A DNA stretch of 64,000 nucleotides from Nemesobacter sp965249045 (GTDB lineage Bacteria; Desulfobacterota_D; UBA1144; Nemesobacterales; Nemesobacteraceae): the NCBI GenBank assembly GCA_965249045.1, contig OZ252213.1, positions 1,054,001-1,118,000 on the forward strand, given 5' to 3'. A program made the position numbers and the translations under genes. How positions within the stretch are numbered: position 1 is the first letter of the stretch; each line of letters opens with the position of its first letter. Positions 53,134 through 60,576 of the stretch are shown here, in pieces. The notes beneath the pieces are model-generated. The model searched no databases and was not told the DNA's origin. It saw only the letters and a program-made list of their open reading frames with translations.

Positions 53134-54832
53134 CCCGCATTTCTCACAAAGGGACAAGAGGGAAGAGTTTTTAGGGATCAGATTCCGTATTTCATCTGGA
53201 TTTGCTGTAGTCAGGAGTTTTTTCCGGACATAGGTTGGTAATTCGGGGGATTTTTTACCCGAATCACAGTCCGTAGCAGTATACGGACATAGCTGTCCCC
53301 TGACTTTGCCGGACAGCCAGATTCATAAACCCTGATTCAACCCAAGGACACTTTCTGAAGCTTCCATAACACTTGGCGGAACAGGTTCTGGTACGGATAA
53401 CTCTCGGAGAACGACAGCACCACCCTCCGCGCACTCGTCCTTACCACCGTACCGATCTTTATGAGCTTAAGCCTTATGGTATCGCATTGCGCCATCGCAT
53501 AGCGGGTTCCCCTCAGCCCCTCCCTCCTCACGCACTCCATCAGTATGTAGGCAAAGGCAGAGAAGTACATCCTCAACTGGTTTGAACGCATGTAATGGGT
53601 CGAAGTGCGGTCGGAGAACAGTTGCAGCTGCTGGGCCTTTATACGGTTCTCCATCTCCCCGCGGGCGCAGTAGACCTTCTCGTAAAGAGTCCTTGCGTCA
53701 TATTCTTGATGCCCAAGTGAAGTTACTATGAAACGGGTATTGGATCCCCTCTCCAGATGTTCCGCCTTGCACACCACCCTCCGTCTGCAGCTCCAGCTTT
53801 TCTTTGTCCTGAACCAAAAACTTGCGAACCTGCGCGAAGGCCTTTTGGTCTTCATGTAATCCACCTGCGCCTTGCGCGCCTGCTTCTTGACCCTTTTCAT
53901 CAACCTCGACGTTCTCCCCATGCCCAGTACGTAATCGACCCCGTTTCCCTCACACCAGCTCATAAGCTCATCCCTGCAGAACCCAGCGTCCCCCCGTATT
54001 ATAATGCGAGTGTTTTTCCATTTCTCTCGAATCTGCGAGACTATCCGCTCAAGTTCTTCTGTGGCTCCCGCCGCAGAGTCCTGGTTGGCCTCCCTAAGCC
54101 GACACCCTAGCAGATGGCGCCCGCAGAATATATAAGAAGGGGCGTAACAGTACCCCCCGTAGTAACCGTGATAGAACTTCCCTTCCTGATTCCCGTGCAC
54201 CGGATCATCGGTTACATCGATATCGAGCACGATCTTTCTGGGCGCTTTACCGTGGAACCTCCTGAACAGCTCTACAAACTGCCTTTCTATCGCACAGAAG
54301 TCCGCGACTATCTTCTTGTAACGGTCTGTCTCCGGCTCGCCCAGCTCCATACGGTTGACCGTGCTTTTGCCCGCAAGGGGAGAAGATGTACCGCAGAACA
54401 TCGACGCAAGAGGGTCGCTCCTGAAGCGGTCGTGGTCGTTTACGTCTTCGTAACCGCAGCAGATGGCAAGTACCCGCTGCGCAACTATGGAGAATACGGG
54501 ATGGGTGATGTAATTGGGGTTTCGATGATCGATGAAGCACTCGGCGAACCTCCTGATGACTCCAAAACGGTGCTCCGCTTCGCGAAGCAGGGCCACTCCG
54601 CCGTCGGAACTTACTTTGTCAGAGTCAAATTTAGCAATTACTCTGCGGGTTCTTTTAGAACCGGGGCTGTTTCCGGATGTTTCGAGACTTTTGAAGGGTA
54701 GAAATTCGATTTGTTTCGTGTTACACTGTGTACTCATAAGGCCGTTGTTCTCCTGTGTTTTAAGTTACTGCAATAACTGTATTATAACACATACAACGGC
54801 CTTTTTCTATGCCTCCTTGTGAGAAATGCGGG
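53134..54832 (-). mobile_element. IS1380-type insertion element with TTAA duplication
   Basis: Terminal inverted repeats CCCGCATTTCTCACAA (53134-53149) and its reverse complement (54817-54832) are perfect over 16 bases. Both ends are flanked by TTAA (53130-53133 and 54833-54836). Size 1699 bases, one transposase on the minus strand. Removing the element and one TTAA restores an open frame, so the event is recent. Confidence 0.88.
53337..54737 (-). CDS. IS1380-family transposase
   Basis: 466 residues. Family features: VIAKFDSDKVSSDGGVALLR, then RVLAICCGYEDVNDHDRFRS, KIVLDIDVTDDPVHGNQEG with the first catalytic Asp, RIIIRGDAGFCRDELMSW with the second, and CARGEMENRIKAQQLQLF with the Glu. No frameshift is visible, so it may be active. 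The minus strand upstream at 54738-54816 has AT-rich promoter-like sequence. Confidence 0.93.
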   Translation of the reverse strand: MSTQCNTKQIEFLPFKSLETSGNSPGSKRTRRVIAKFDSDKVSSDGGVALLREAEHRFGVIRRFAECFIDHRNPNYITHPVFSIVAQRVLAICCGYEDVNDHDRFRSDPLASMFCGTSSPLAGKSTVNRMELGEPETDRYKKIVADFCAIERQFVELFRRFHGKAPRKIVLDIDVTDDPVHGNQEGKFYHGYYGGYCYAPSYIFCGRHLLGCRLREANQDSAAGATEELERIVSQIREKWKNTRIIIRGDAGFCRDELMSWCEGNGVDYVLGMGRTSRLMKRVKKQARKAQVDYMKTKRPSRRFASFWFRTKKSWSCRRRVVCKAEHLERGSNTRFIVTSLGHQEYDARTLYEKVYCARGEMENRIKAQQLQLFSDRTSTHYMRSNQLRMYFSAFAYILMECVRREGLRGTRYAMAQCDTIRLKLIKIGTVVRTSARRVVLSFSESYPYQNLFRQVLWKLQKVSLG

Positions 54833-55009
54833 TTAAGGGTGTGTCTCCGTATGTGAAATACGTAAAATTGGGACTGGAAAAAAGCAAGGAATTCGCAAAG
54901 TTGGGGTATTCCTACTCCTTGCGCGGGACCAGATATAGCTACAAAAAGGGAAAAGACGGATTGTATTATGTAACCATCCAAAAGAATATGTGGTTCCAGT
55001 TCTATCTAA

Positions 55010-55045
55010 TGCAAAGGGAATTATAGACTTGTTTACCCAAAATCT
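55010..55045. repeat. left arm of a 36-base inverted repeat (partner 60541-60576)
   Basis: This stretch and the reverse complement of 60541-60576 agree at all but about five of 36 positions, including the uninterrupted cores GGGAATTATAGACT and GTTTACCCAAAAT. The arm contains the stop codon of the split secreted-protein gene. The GTTTACCC core also occurs upstream of the IS1595 transposase (56274-56281). Confidence 0.75.
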
Positions 55046-55075
55046 GGTTTTTTACAGAGAGTTTCTTCATATCTC

Positions 55076-55303
55076 TTAGAACAGCAGCCTTAAAACTCCT
55101 GCTAGGAACCCTCCTCCCGTTGCCAAGCCGAGGGAAATAATCGGCCATATCAGTATCCAAGCAACCCAACCAACAAACCCTATACAGAATCCTATCAGGA
55201 CTATAATTGTAACAGCCCTTTCGAGTGGAGTGTCATACTTGCTAAAAAGCTTCTCTTCTTCTTCCCTCAATTCCCACTCTGGTCTCTTTCTCGGACTCCC
55301 CAT
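55076..55303 (-). CDS. small membrane protein downstream of IS1595 transposase (probable passenger)
   Basis: 75 residues from ATG 55303, 4 bases after the transposase stop. A charged N-terminus (RKRPEWELREEEEKLFSKYD) is followed by two hydrophobic helices (AVTIIVLIGFCIGFVGWVA and ISLGLATGGGFLAGVL). Not recognised. Its position is typical of passenger genes in this family; no evidence for a function. Confidence 0.55.
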   Translation of the reverse strand: MGSPRKRPEWELREEEEKLFSKYDTPLERAVTIIVLIGFCIGFVGWVAWILIWPIISLGLATGGGFLAGVLRLLF

Positions 55304-55307
55304 TAGA

Positions 55308-56264
55308 CTAAGAAACAAGCTCCTTGTAAGGAAGCCTCTTACCCACCATGCCTTTCGCTAAGAATGCCATTTGGTCTATCGTATCCAACTCCCTGATGTT
55401 ATGCCTTCCCGCAAACTCCGTAACATATCGCTCCAGATGCCGCTTGCTCATTCTGTGGTAAGTACCATTATACCCTCTTTTCAACATCGCCCAGAAACTC
55501 TCAATCCCGTTTGTATGGGCCTGATTCCTGACATATTCCCCTACGCTATGGTTAACGCTCTCGTGGTTGTAAGGAAGTCCTAGATAGCTTCTATGATCGT
55601 CTGTGTAAATTTTCGCCTCGGGGGAAGCGTTACTGCTGATAAAGCCTTGCATCTCCTCTTTAGTCCTTTCGGGGATGGGTTTAGCGACAATCTTGTTTGC
55701 CTCTCGGGATTTCATACCTATCACTACAGCCTTTCCCGAGGGACCTCTGGTATGACTGCGTTTGTTATTGTGTTTATTTCTCTCTCTACCTCCGATATGA
55801 GTTTCGTCGGCTTCCAGAGTTCCTGTGAGTTTTTCTTTATCATCTTTCCATGTTTCCCTGATACGGTGGGCCAAGTGCCATGCACTCTTCTGACAGATTC
55901 CCAAGTCTCTGTGCAACTTCATACTGGACACGCCCTTTAAGTTGGTAGTCAGCAAGTAAATCGCAACCGCCCAGACCTGAAACCCAAGTGGGGAATTGTG
56001 CATGAGCGTTCCCGTCTTAACGGAAAAGTCTTTGCGACAGTCACGGCAACGATATGGTTGCGGTTTACGGGTCTTTCTTTCTTGAATGTTAACGGAACCG
56101 CATTTAGGACAGTGAACGCCATCCGGCCAGCGGTTCCCAACAAACCATTTCTCAGCCGTAGCGTCATCGGGAAACATCTTCATTACCTCTACTAACGACA
56201 ATCCCGTTCTAAACGACTTGCCAGGTGCTTTCTTACCTGTTCTCTGTTTCTTTATCTCTTTCAT
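55308..56264 (-). CDS. IS1595-family (ISXO2-like) transposase
   Basis: 318 residues from ATG 56264. A zinc ribbon CPKCGSVN...CRDCRKDF at residues about 60-90 binds DNA; the catalytic domain has GTLEADETHIGGRERNKHNN (first Asp), KIYTDDHRSYLGLPYNHESV (second Asp) and TNGIESFWAMLKRGYNGTY (Glu). Complete and unshifted. A shorter frame to 56285 is non-conserved. The right flank carries GGGTAAAC near the promoter, as in related ends at 60541. Confidence 0.9.
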   Translation of the reverse strand: MKEIKKQRTGKKAPGKSFRTGLSLVEVMKMFPDDATAEKWFVGNRWPDGVHCPKCGSVNIQERKTRKPQPYRCRDCRKDFSVKTGTLMHNSPLGFQVWAVAIYLLTTNLKGVSSMKLHRDLGICQKSAWHLAHRIRETWKDDKEKLTGTLEADETHIGGRERNKHNNKRSHTRGPSGKAVVIGMKSREANKIVAKPIPERTKEEMQGFISSNASPEAKIYTDDHRSYLGLPYNHESVNHSVGEYVRNQAHTNGIESFWAMLKRGYNGTYHRMSKRHLERYVTEFAGRHNIRELDTIDQMAFLAKGMVGKRLPYKELVS

Positions 56265-56366
56265 TATAAGAAGTAGTTTACCCAACCTGACAGAAAAGTC
56301 AAGGATTCTGAGAATTTTCTTGCTTTAAGAAATTGGTCCGGTATCGTGACGTAGAGGAGATGGAAA

Positions 56367-56597
56367 ATGGAAGCACTGCCAGAAACTAAAGCGGAAATTC
56401 CAGAGTGGGAGAAACTGGGAATGACTTTTGAGGAGTTTTCCGATTACATAATCAAGAGTTCTTTGACTCCAAGTTACTACCACGAAGACAAAACAAAAAA
56501 AGGGTTGAAGTGCAGGCTTACAAAAATTTGGCGTAACGGTCGTAGAAAGTTTTTGTCTTTATTTCAATATCCTCAAGGAATTCATAAGGCATCTTAA
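56367..56597 (+). CDS. short hypothetical protein
   Basis: 76 residues; GAGGAG eight bases before the ATG supports expression. MEALPETKAEIPEWEKLGM is followed by acidic and aromatic residues, no recognisable domain. The last 26 codons overlap the convergent gene 56518-56793, so the true end or one of the two genes may be in doubt. Confidence 0.4.
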   Translation: MEALPETKAEIPEWEKLGMTFEEFSDYIIKSSLTPSYYHEDKTKKGLKCRLTKIWRNGRRKFLSLFQYPQGIHKAS

Positions 56598-56793
56598 CAG
56601 CTATGATCTTCTCATCAGTTTTGAGGATCATTCGAATTTCTGTTACCTTCAGTTTCTTTTCCTTTCCTGGTTCCTCTTCTTTCCTCTCTGTTCCTAGAAC
56701 ATTAAAGTCTAAATCTTTAAGAGTCGCTAGTTTTGTATCCGTACATTCTACTGCCTTAGTTCGATCGTCAAACAAATATTCTTTATTGCCCAT
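56518..56793 (-). CDS. hypothetical small cytoplasmic protein
   Basis: 91 residues, ATG 56793 preceded by AGGAG six bases upstream (a good site). The sequence is charged, Glu/Lys-rich (LGTERKEEEPGKEKKLK) with a C-terminal IKTKTFYDRYAKFL. No signal, no membrane helix, no known domain recognised. Lies in the accessory region. Confidence 0.5.
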   Translation of the reverse strand: MGNKEYLFDDRTKAVECTDTKLATLKDLDFNVLGTERKEEEPGKEKKLKVTEIRMILKTDEKIIAVKMPYEFLEDIEIKTKTFYDRYAKFL

Positions 56794-56878
56794 AACATTC
56801 TCCTAAGTTTGGTTGCAATGAAATATACGGACTGTTGTTTCGTTGTAAAGATTAACAAACTGTGATATAGTCAGAATC

Positions 56879-57000
56879 GTCTACAACCAGAAAGACCCCG
56901 CTACGCCGGGTCTCTGTGAATAAAATACCCATCCGGGAATAAGCAGAACGTCCAAAAATCTTTTTGGTTGTAGACAAGACCCGGCACCCTTACGTGCCGG
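56879..57000 (+). ncRNA. candidate structured leader of the metalloprotease gene
   Basis: GTCTACAACCA (56879-56889) pairs perfectly with TGGTTGTAGAC (56965-56975), closing an 89-base domain. Inside, AGACCC (56893-56898) pairs with GGGTCT (56908-56913). Just downstream CCGGCAC (56981-56987) pairs with GTGCCGG (56994-57000). The 3' arm of the inner hairpin, GCCGGGTCT (56905-56913), is also a perfect complement of AGACCCGGC (56977-56985), which would break the first and last hairpins. Mutually exclusive pairings immediately before a ribosome-binding site look like a switch or attenuator. No known riboswitch motif is recognised. Confidence 0.5.
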
Positions 57001-57023
57001 AGATCAAGTCTAAGGAGAGTGTT

Positions 57024-58172
57024 ATGAAGACTATTCTGTCTCTTTTTGTAGTATTGCTTTTTGTTGCTAGTTGCGGGGGTGGTGATTCTGTTGAAGTACC
57101 ACCAATAGAGCCACCCGAAATTCCTGAAGTTCCTGAGATGCCAGTCACTCCTGACCCGGCAGAACCGGAGATTCCCGAGGAACCTGTAGAACCAGACCCA
57201 GTAGATCCTGTAACTCCCGAACCAGGGCCAGTTGAGCCAGACCCTGTTGACCCTGTAGAACCCGAGATGCCTGTGGAGCCAACTGAGCCAGTAGAACCAG
57301 AGGTTCCAGTTGAACCCGAAGTACCCGACATGGAAGAACTGGAAATTCCTGTTGGAGAACCTTCTCGGCTTTTTCCTTGGGAAGAATGCTTGAATACCGA
57401 TGACCTGCTTTACTTCTTTGATAGCGTTTTTCAGGGTGAGACACGCATCGAGCGGTTCAATGAACGCCCTAAGCTTAGTCTTGCAGAGGGAACAACAGAC
57501 TTTCAAGAGGATATAGTGAGACGGTCGCTTGAATTCATAAACTATTCTCTACCAAGTGGCTATAGAGTAGGAATGAAGAATATGCGTGTACCTGACTTGA
57601 GTGGCGAACCTCCCAACGGCGAGATATACGTTGACTTCGCTCCCCAAGAGGACTGGGAAGATTTGGAAGGTGTTGACTTGGAAGGAGTCTTAGGAATAGC
57701 AAGGTATTATTCTTCTTTTGACGAGAGCAATCCCGAACTATCCGAGCGTTCCGTTCACATCTGGATTGACCCTCAGTATATTCAAATCAGATATCTGGAA
57801 AGTCCACCTCCCTTTACAGACACTAATAAAGACGTTCGGGATGGAAACAACATAGGTTTGTTAGCCCATGAGATACTTCACGCCCTCGGCTTCGCTGGAC
57901 ATGTGTCTGTTCAAACACATGCGGGATTCAGGTCTGCCGAGATTTTCTCAATCATGTGGCCGACTGCTTCAATCGTTGGCGAAAGCAGTGTCACTGGTGA
58001 AAGCAGAATATCTACTGGTGCGAATTTGCTTTTTTTAGGGATTCTCCATGAAGCGGACAGGGCGGGATTGAGATACCTGTATGAAGAACTTGAAACGGGA
58101 GACTCACCACAGGATATTGAGGAAACAGGTCTTGATATGTGGCTGACGGACAAAGGTTGCTTTAGTCAGTAA
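57024..58172 (+). CDS. secreted lipoprotein metalloprotease (HExxHxxGxxH) with Pro/Glu-rich repeats
   Basis: 382 residues from ATG 57024 (TAAGGAGAG upstream); an upstream frame to 56964 falls in the structured leader. Signal FVVLLFVASCGGG gives a lipobox Cys. A Pro/Glu/Val repeat linker follows (residues about 25-105; PEIPEVPEMP, PVEPDPVDPV). The catalytic part has LLAHEILHALGFAGH, the zinc motif HExxHxxGxxH of matrixin-like metzincins, and a downstream Met in IMWPTASIV that could be the Met-turn. Expected to be outer-surface or periplasmic, cutting proteins. The linker resembles wall-spanning spacers. Confidence 0.75.
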   Translation: MKTILSLFVVLLFVASCGGGDSVEVPPIEPPEIPEVPEMPVTPDPAEPEIPEEPVEPDPVDPVTPEPGPVEPDPVDPVEPEMPVEPTEPVEPEVPVEPEVPDMEELEIPVGEPSRLFPWEECLNTDDLLYFFDSVFQGETRIERFNERPKLSLAEGTTDFQEDIVRRSLEFINYSLPSGYRVGMKNMRVPDLSGEPPNGEIYVDFAPQEDWEDLEGVDLEGVLGIARYYSSFDESNPELSERSVHIWIDPQYIQIRYLESPPPFTDTNKDVRDGNNIGLLAHEILHALGFAGHVSVQTHAGFRSAEIFSIMWPTASIVGESSVTGESRISTGANLLFLGILHEADRAGLRYLYEELETGDSPQDIEETGLDMWLTDKGCFSQ

Positions 58173-58192
58173 ATAAAACCTCCTTGCCTTCT

Positions 58193-58218
58193 CGGGGACG
58201 GAAATCGACCCGTCCCCG
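58193..58218 (+). terminator. hairpin after the metalloprotease gene
   Basis: CGGGGACGG (58193-58201) pairs perfectly with CCGTCCCCG (58210-58218) over an 8-base loop, 20 bases after the stop. The following T-run is short (TTGCTTT), so termination is probable but not certain. Confidence 0.6.
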
Positions 58219-58323
58219 TTGCTTTAGCACCTTGAATTTTCCCGAAAAACAGGGTAGCCTGTATTCATTCTGAAAGTCCGAGGGGAGCTTAACAACAACT
58301 AAACCTAATACTTGGAGATAATT

Positions 58324-58515
58324 ATGACTGAGAAGATACCATATATTTACAAAATTGACTATATAGATGGCCATTCTACTAAACTGACTGCGACACATCA
58401 CGAAAAGAAGGGGAGCTTTCCTCACAAAATAATTCGTTTCTATAATAAGGAAGAGCTTGTTGCAGAAGTGCAAGAAGCACAGACAAAAGGTTGGTCGAAA
58501 GAACCAATTAAATGA
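58324..58515 (+). CDS. small hypothetical protein, upstream gene of a coupled pair
   Basis: 63 residues, ATG 58324 with GGAG nine bases upstream; an in-frame ATG 58312 is less likely. MTEKIPYIYKIDYIDGHSTK then HKIIRFYNKEELVAEVQEAQ. Not recognised; soluble and charged. Its TGA overlaps the ATG of the next small gene (ATGA), typical of translational coupling. Confidence 0.5.
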   Translation: MTEKIPYIYKIDYIDGHSTKLTATHHEKKGSFPHKIIRFYNKEELVAEVQEAQTKGWSKEPIK

Positions 58516-58676
58516 GAAAAAAAGACCAAACGAAGAAGCCTCGGGGACGACCGCCAGAGGCGGAGAAAATCCCATACATTCCCGACACACCAGAGAAGGT
58601 AGCTCAGTCTATCATGCTAAGTATGCCGAAAAAAGACTGGGATTACTTGAAGAAGAATAAGAGTAAGAAAGACTGA
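58512..58676 (+). CDS. 54-residue AT-hook-like protein (IS1595 passenger type)
   Basis: The protein begins MRKKDQTKKPRGRPPEAEK and continues IPYIPDTPEKVAQSIMLSMP and KKDWDYLKKNKSKKD. The KKPRGRP motif is an AT-hook-like minor-groove binder. A homologous gene lies after the IS1595 transposase end at the right edge (63730-63888, KKPRGRPVKNIIEPIDATPE). Here no transposase is directly upstream, suggesting a remnant of an IS1595-type element. Too short for standard gene calls, but the coupled start and the homologue support it. Confidence 0.65.
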   Translation: MRKKDQTKKPRGRPPEAEKIPYIPDTPEKVAQSIMLSMPKKDWDYLKKNKSKKD

Positions 58677-58752
58677 ATCTGTGAAAAACCAGATTTCGGA
58701 CAAATAGTTCTACATTCGCCCGACTAGGAGATCGTCATGCCTGAAATTGAAA

Positions 58753-60285
58753 GAGTTATATTCAAATTTGGTGTATGGAGGATTTGAAAAAAAGCGGCGT
58801 ATCCGGTTGATTTGAATTCACCCAAATCAATAATCAACAGGAGGATACGCCACTATGGGTAGAAAGAATAAAGTTTTTGGCCTCAAAGGTCAAAAAGAGA
58901 TGATCGATTCATTGAACGGGCTTTTCGCCAATTTCGTCAACCGCGAGACTCAAGCGGTGATCGATAAGGGGCTTGAGCTCGGCAGATACGCAGGAAACGG
59001 GTTCGGGAGTCCCGAGGAGGTTGACGACCCCCTCGGCGAACTGCTTCGGGATGGAGCGCGGTTTCTCATAGGCTCTGCCATCAAGTGCGAGCTTGAAGAG
59101 TTTCTGGGGCAATTCGAGGACCGGCATCTGGAGGACGGGAGGGCAGCGGTGGTTCGTAACGGATACCACCCGCAGCGGGAAGTGCAGACCGGCATTGGTT
59201 CTGTGACTGTACAGATTCCCAAGGTGAGGTCGAGGGACGGGTGTGCCGTTGCTTTCCGCTCGGCGCTTGTGCCTCCCTACGTACGTAAGACAGCTACGCT
59301 TGAGGCGGCTTTACCGTGGCTTTACCTAAAGGGGCTTTCCACCGGGGAGATGGGAGCGGCGCTGGAAGCGCTTGTGGGGCCCGAGGCCAAGGGGTTGTCG
59401 CAAGCTACGGTGTCGCGGCTCAAGCACAGGTGGGCCGCGCAGTACGATATCTGGCGGAAGAGGGATCTTGGCGGATGCAGGTGGGCTTACGTGTGGGCAG
59501 ACGGCATATACAGCAACATAAGGGGAGACAATCCCCGGTTGTGCGTGCTCGTGATAATAGGGGTGAACGAACGGGGAGAAAAGCGTTTTCTAGCCATAGA
59601 AGACGGGATCAGGGAATCGAAGCAGAGCTGGCGCGAGGTGTTGATGGGACTGCGGGAGCGTGGGATGAACAAACCCCCGAAGCTTGCCATAGGGGACGGG
59701 GCGCTTGGGTTCTGGCCCGCGCTTGAGGAGGTTTACGGGGAAACGCGTCAGCAGCGCTGCTGGGTGCACAAAACGCAAAACGTGCTCAACTGTCTGCCCA
59801 AGTCTTCCCAGCCCAAGGCCAAGAGGCATCTGCATGACATCTGGCAGGCAGAGACGAAAGATGAAGCGAACAGGGCCTTTGACCTGTTCATAAGAACGTA
59901 CGAGGACAAGTATCCCAAGGCAACGCAGTGTCTTGAGAAAGACAGGGAGGAGTTGATGGCTTTCTATGACTTCCCGGCCAGGCACTGGAGAAGCATCCGG
60001 ACGACGAATCCGATTGAGTCGGCCTTCGGGACGATACGGCACAGGACCAGGAGGAGCAAGGGGTGCCTGAGTTCGCAGGGGATGCTGCACATGATATTCA
60101 AGCTGGGGATGTGCGCGGAGAAGAACTGGAGAAAACTAAACGGATTTGACTTCCTGGGGAAAGTGATAACGGGAGTGAAATTCAAAGATGGGATCGAAGA
60201 GACAACGAACGAAACAACGGAGGTGAAAACAGACAATCAGGTCGCCGCTTGATCATGTCTTATACACCAGATTTGCATATATCTC
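58753..60285 (+). mobile_element. IS256-type insertion element, copy 2
   Basis: Ends: 22-base imperfect inverted repeats at 58753-58774 and 60264-60285, the same family as in copy 1. AAATTGAAA is duplicated exactly on both sides (58744-58752 and 60286-60294), the 9-base target duplication expected for this family. 1533 bases, one transposase. Insertion is recent enough that the victim frame can be read across. Confidence 0.92.
58855..60252 (+). CDS. IS256 (mutator)-family transposase, copy 2
   Basis: 465 residues; ATG 58855 preceded by AGGAGGATACGCC, the same start context as copy 1. Catalytic motifs DGIYSNIRGDNPRLCVLV, IGDGALGFWPALEEVYGETR and NPIESAFGTIRHRTRRSKG are intact. It differs from the copy 1 protein at scattered positions throughout, so the two copies are not a recent duplication of each other but belong to one subfamily. 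Confidence 0.93.
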   Translation: MGRKNKVFGLKGQKEMIDSLNGLFANFVNRETQAVIDKGLELGRYAGNGFGSPEEVDDPLGELLRDGARFLIGSAIKCELEEFLGQFEDRHLEDGRAAVVRNGYHPQREVQTGIGSVTVQIPKVRSRDGCAVAFRSALVPPYVRKTATLEAALPWLYLKGLSTGEMGAALEALVGPEAKGLSQATVSRLKHRWAAQYDIWRKRDLGGCRWAYVWADGIYSNIRGDNPRLCVLVIIGVNERGEKRFLAIEDGIRESKQSWREVLMGLRERGMNKPPKLAIGDGALGFWPALEEVYGETRQQRCWVHKTQNVLNCLPKSSQPKAKRHLHDIWQAETKDEANRAFDLFIRTYEDKYPKATQCLEKDREELMAFYDFPARHWRSIRTTNPIESAFGTIRHRTRRSKGCLSSQGMLHMIFKLGMCAEKNWRKLNGFDFLGKVITGVKFKDGIEETTNETTEVKTDNQVAA

Positions 60286-60540
60286 AAATTGAAAAAGGAC
60301 AAATTACGACTTTTAATATCTTGCCTGTTATCCGTGATGGTGAAACAAGCTATGAATTAAACATATATTACAGACAACCTGAAGGCGATGAATCGAGATT
60401 AGCCTTACAAATGGATGACGTTCAACGTCAGAATCTTCTCGGTCTGTTGAAGGCGGCCATCCACCACGCCCCACTTAAATAACAAGCTTTCAATCACCCA
60501 TTCAAAACTTATTCTCTCGTTAAGAGGGGAACGGAGAGGG

Positions 60541-60576
60541 GAATTTTGGGTAAACTAGTCTATAATTCCCAATGCA
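60541..60576. repeat. right arm of a 36-base inverted repeat (partner 55010-55045)
   Basis: Reverse complement of the 55010-55045 arm with about five mismatches. The two arms frame 5.5 kb holding the IS1595 transposase, the metalloprotease gene, the coupled small genes and IS256 copy 2. The arm holds -10-like TATAAT at 60561-60566, reading to the right. Confidence 0.7.

Larger units (their letters stand above)
52964..55026 (+). pseudogene. secreted-protein gene split by the IS1380-type element
   Basis: GTG 52964 opens a signal peptide (VICSLLLAVMLVSAPYSQA) and runs in frame to the IS edge at 53133. On the far side, 54837-55026 continues in the same frame (KGVSPYVKYVKLGLEKSK to QFYLMQREL and TAG). 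Removing the element and one TTAA copy joins GVVQGF to KGVSPY without a shift, giving 119 residues. The family is not recognised. The start lies 12 bases after the small complex III gene. The ATG at 54826 that opens the downstream part is inside the IS end and is not real. Confidence 0.78.
58737..60482 (+). pseudogene. 67-codon gene interrupted by the second IS256-type element
   Basis: ATG 58737 (AGGAG upstream) reads MPEIE before the element at 58753. After the element and one 9-base repeat (60286-60294), 60295-60482 continues KGQITTFNILPVIRDGET to LLGLLKAAIHHAPLK and TAA. The joined frame is MPEIEKGQITTFNIL and so on, 67 residues without a shift. The frame that appears to start at 60249 is an artefact of the IS end. 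Function is unknown; sequence is compatible with a small soluble protein. Confidence 0.82.

Noticed and set aside
54826..54836. ATG at 54826 as start of a 66-codon gene
   Set aside because: The ATG lies in the IS1380 terminal repeat; the downstream codons belong to the interrupted secreted-protein gene.
56990..57331. Minus-strand Gly/Ser/Thr-repeat frame resembling a collagen-like protein
   Set aside because: It is the mirror of the Pro/Glu repeat linker of the metalloprotease; the plus-strand protein has signal, lipobox and zinc motif.
60249..60294. Apparent gene start MIMSYTPDLHISQ
   Set aside because: This segment is the end of IS256 copy 2 plus the target repeat; the real gene begins at 58737 and is interrupted.
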